From assembly GCA_002350065.1 (NCBI GenBank), contig DEDQ01000004.1, positions 38,227 to 44,099 on the forward strand: a stretch of 5,873 bases of DNA, written 5' to 3'. The position numbers and the translations under genes were made by a program. Under the pieces are notes generated by a model. The model was not told where the DNA came from. It was given only the letters and a program-made list of their open reading frames with translations, and ran no database searches. The stretch is from Ruminococcus flavefaciens. GTDB lineage: Bacteria; Bacillota; Clostridia; Oscillospirales; Ruminococcaceae. The first letter of the stretch is position 1; each line of letters opens with the position of its first letter. Positions 5,174 to 5,873 of this stretch are shown here, piece after piece.

Positions 5174-5873
5174 ATGGCTATTAACATCAAGCGCCCAAAT
5201 GGCACAGAGGACGTTCTCCCGAAAGATGTTCACAAGTGGCACACTGTAGAAAAGATCACGCGCGAAACTGCTGAAAGCTTCGGATTCGGCGAGCTGCGCT
5301 TCCCAACATTTGAGAACACCGACCTCTTCCTGCGCTCTGTCGGCGAGACGACAGACGTCGTGCAGAAGGAGATGTATACCGTAAAGGCGAAGGAGACCGA
5401 GTTCACGCTTCGTCCCGAGGGCACAGCAGGTGCTATCCGCGCAATGCTCCAGAACGGACTTCTCAACGAGGCTCTGCCGCAGAGGATATTCTACATCATA
5501 TCCTGCTTCCGTCACGAAAGACCGCAGGCAGGAAGACTTCGCGAGTTCCACCAGTTCGGACTTGAAATGGCGGGAAGCTCCTCTCCGGCTGCTGATGCTG
5601 AGGTCATTTCGCTTGCTAAAACGATTCTTGACAGGCTCGGACTCAAAAATATCGAGCTCCACATAAATTCTATCGGCTGTCCGACCTGCCGCGCGAAGTA
5701 TCACGATGCTCTGAGAGCTTACTTCGAGCCGCGCAAGGACGAGCTCTGCGACACCTGCAAGGACAGACTTGTCAAGAATCCTATGAGGCTTCTCGACTGC
5801 AAGAGCCCCGAGGACCGCGAGATAGCCAAGGACGCTCCAGTTATCCTCGATTATCTCTGTGAGGAGTGCAGCG
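5174..5873 (+). CDS. hisS: Histidyl-tRNA synthetase, 3' partial
   Basis: Class II aminoacyl-tRNA synthetase that charges tRNA-His, cytoplasmic. The frame is open from ATG 5174 to the window end: 233 codons, roughly the first half of a protein usually about 420 residues long. The N-terminus KRPNGTEDVLP is the typical HisRS start. TLRPEGTA (78-85) forms part of the His/ATP site. Motif 2 is FRHERPQAG (112-120), followed by REFHQFGLE. The insertion domain carries Cys pairs CPTC (169-172) and CDTC (192-195), then Cys209, Cys229 and Cys232. HisRS of Firmicutes often has such a Cys-rich insertion, which could bind zinc. The C-terminal anticodon-binding domain and motif 3 are outside the window. The gene follows a terminator and probably has its own promoter; no T-box is seen in the 119 bases upstream. 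Confidence 0.96.
   Translation, partial: MAINIKRPNGTEDVLPKDVHKWHTVEKITRETAESFGFGELRFPTFENTDLFLRSVGETTDVVQKEMYTVKAKETEFTLRPEGTAGAIRAMLQNGLLNEALPQRIFYIISCFRHERPQAGRLREFHQFGLEMAGSSSPAADAEVISLAKTILDRLGLKNIELHINSIGCPTCRAKYHDALRAYFEPRKDELCDTCKDRLVKNPMRLLDCKSPEDREIAKDAPVILDYLCEECS

Noticed and set aside
5135..5704. Minus-strand open frame of 189 residues
   Set aside because: Antisense to hisS, whose translation is clearly the conserved one.

Overview
The window looks like chromosomal DNA of a Gram-positive anaerobe of the class Clostridia, most like Ruminococcus or another Oscillospiraceae. This rests on remembered family resemblance of the proteins, strong Shine-Dalgarno sequences and near-consensus sigma-70-type promoters. 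No database search was possible. Six protein genes are supported, with no rRNA, tRNA, CRISPR array, insertion sequence or phage gene.

Layout: (1) Positions 1-1952 (+) hold most of a P1B-type Zn/Cd/Pb-exporting ATPase that starts before the window; its visible N-terminal tail is a run of His-Glu-His repeats. (2) Its stop codon overlaps the ribosome binding site of a class I SAM-dependent methyltransferase (1964-2560), so the two are probably co-transcribed. (3) A convergent gene (3529-2582, minus) encodes a radical SAM protein of the YhcC/TIGR01212 family. The two units meet at a perfect 11-bp hairpin that contains the radical SAM stop codon. (4) The divergent intergenic region 3530-3872 carries a minus-strand promoter for the radical SAM gene, two tandem plus-strand promoters, operator-like inverted repeats and a leader with competing hairpins. 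(5) These plus-strand promoters drive a MinD/ParA-type ATPase (3873-4610) and a methylglyoxal synthase homologue (4653-5054), followed by a hairpin terminator. (6) hisS, histidyl-tRNA synthetase, starts at 5174 and runs off the end.

The part most worth a second look is the MinD-like/MgsA-like pair. The MinD-like protein keeps the nucleotide-binding lysines but stops where the membrane-targeting helix of MinD should be, and its Walker B region reads DTGAG, as in FlhG-type proteins, instead of DSPAG. The MgsA-like protein keeps the family fold motifs and the first active-site His, but has Glu, Thr and Asn at the positions of E. coli Asp71, His98 and Asp101. The two may form a repurposed two-gene module instead of standard cell-division and methylglyoxal enzymes. 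This is inference from alignment by eye.
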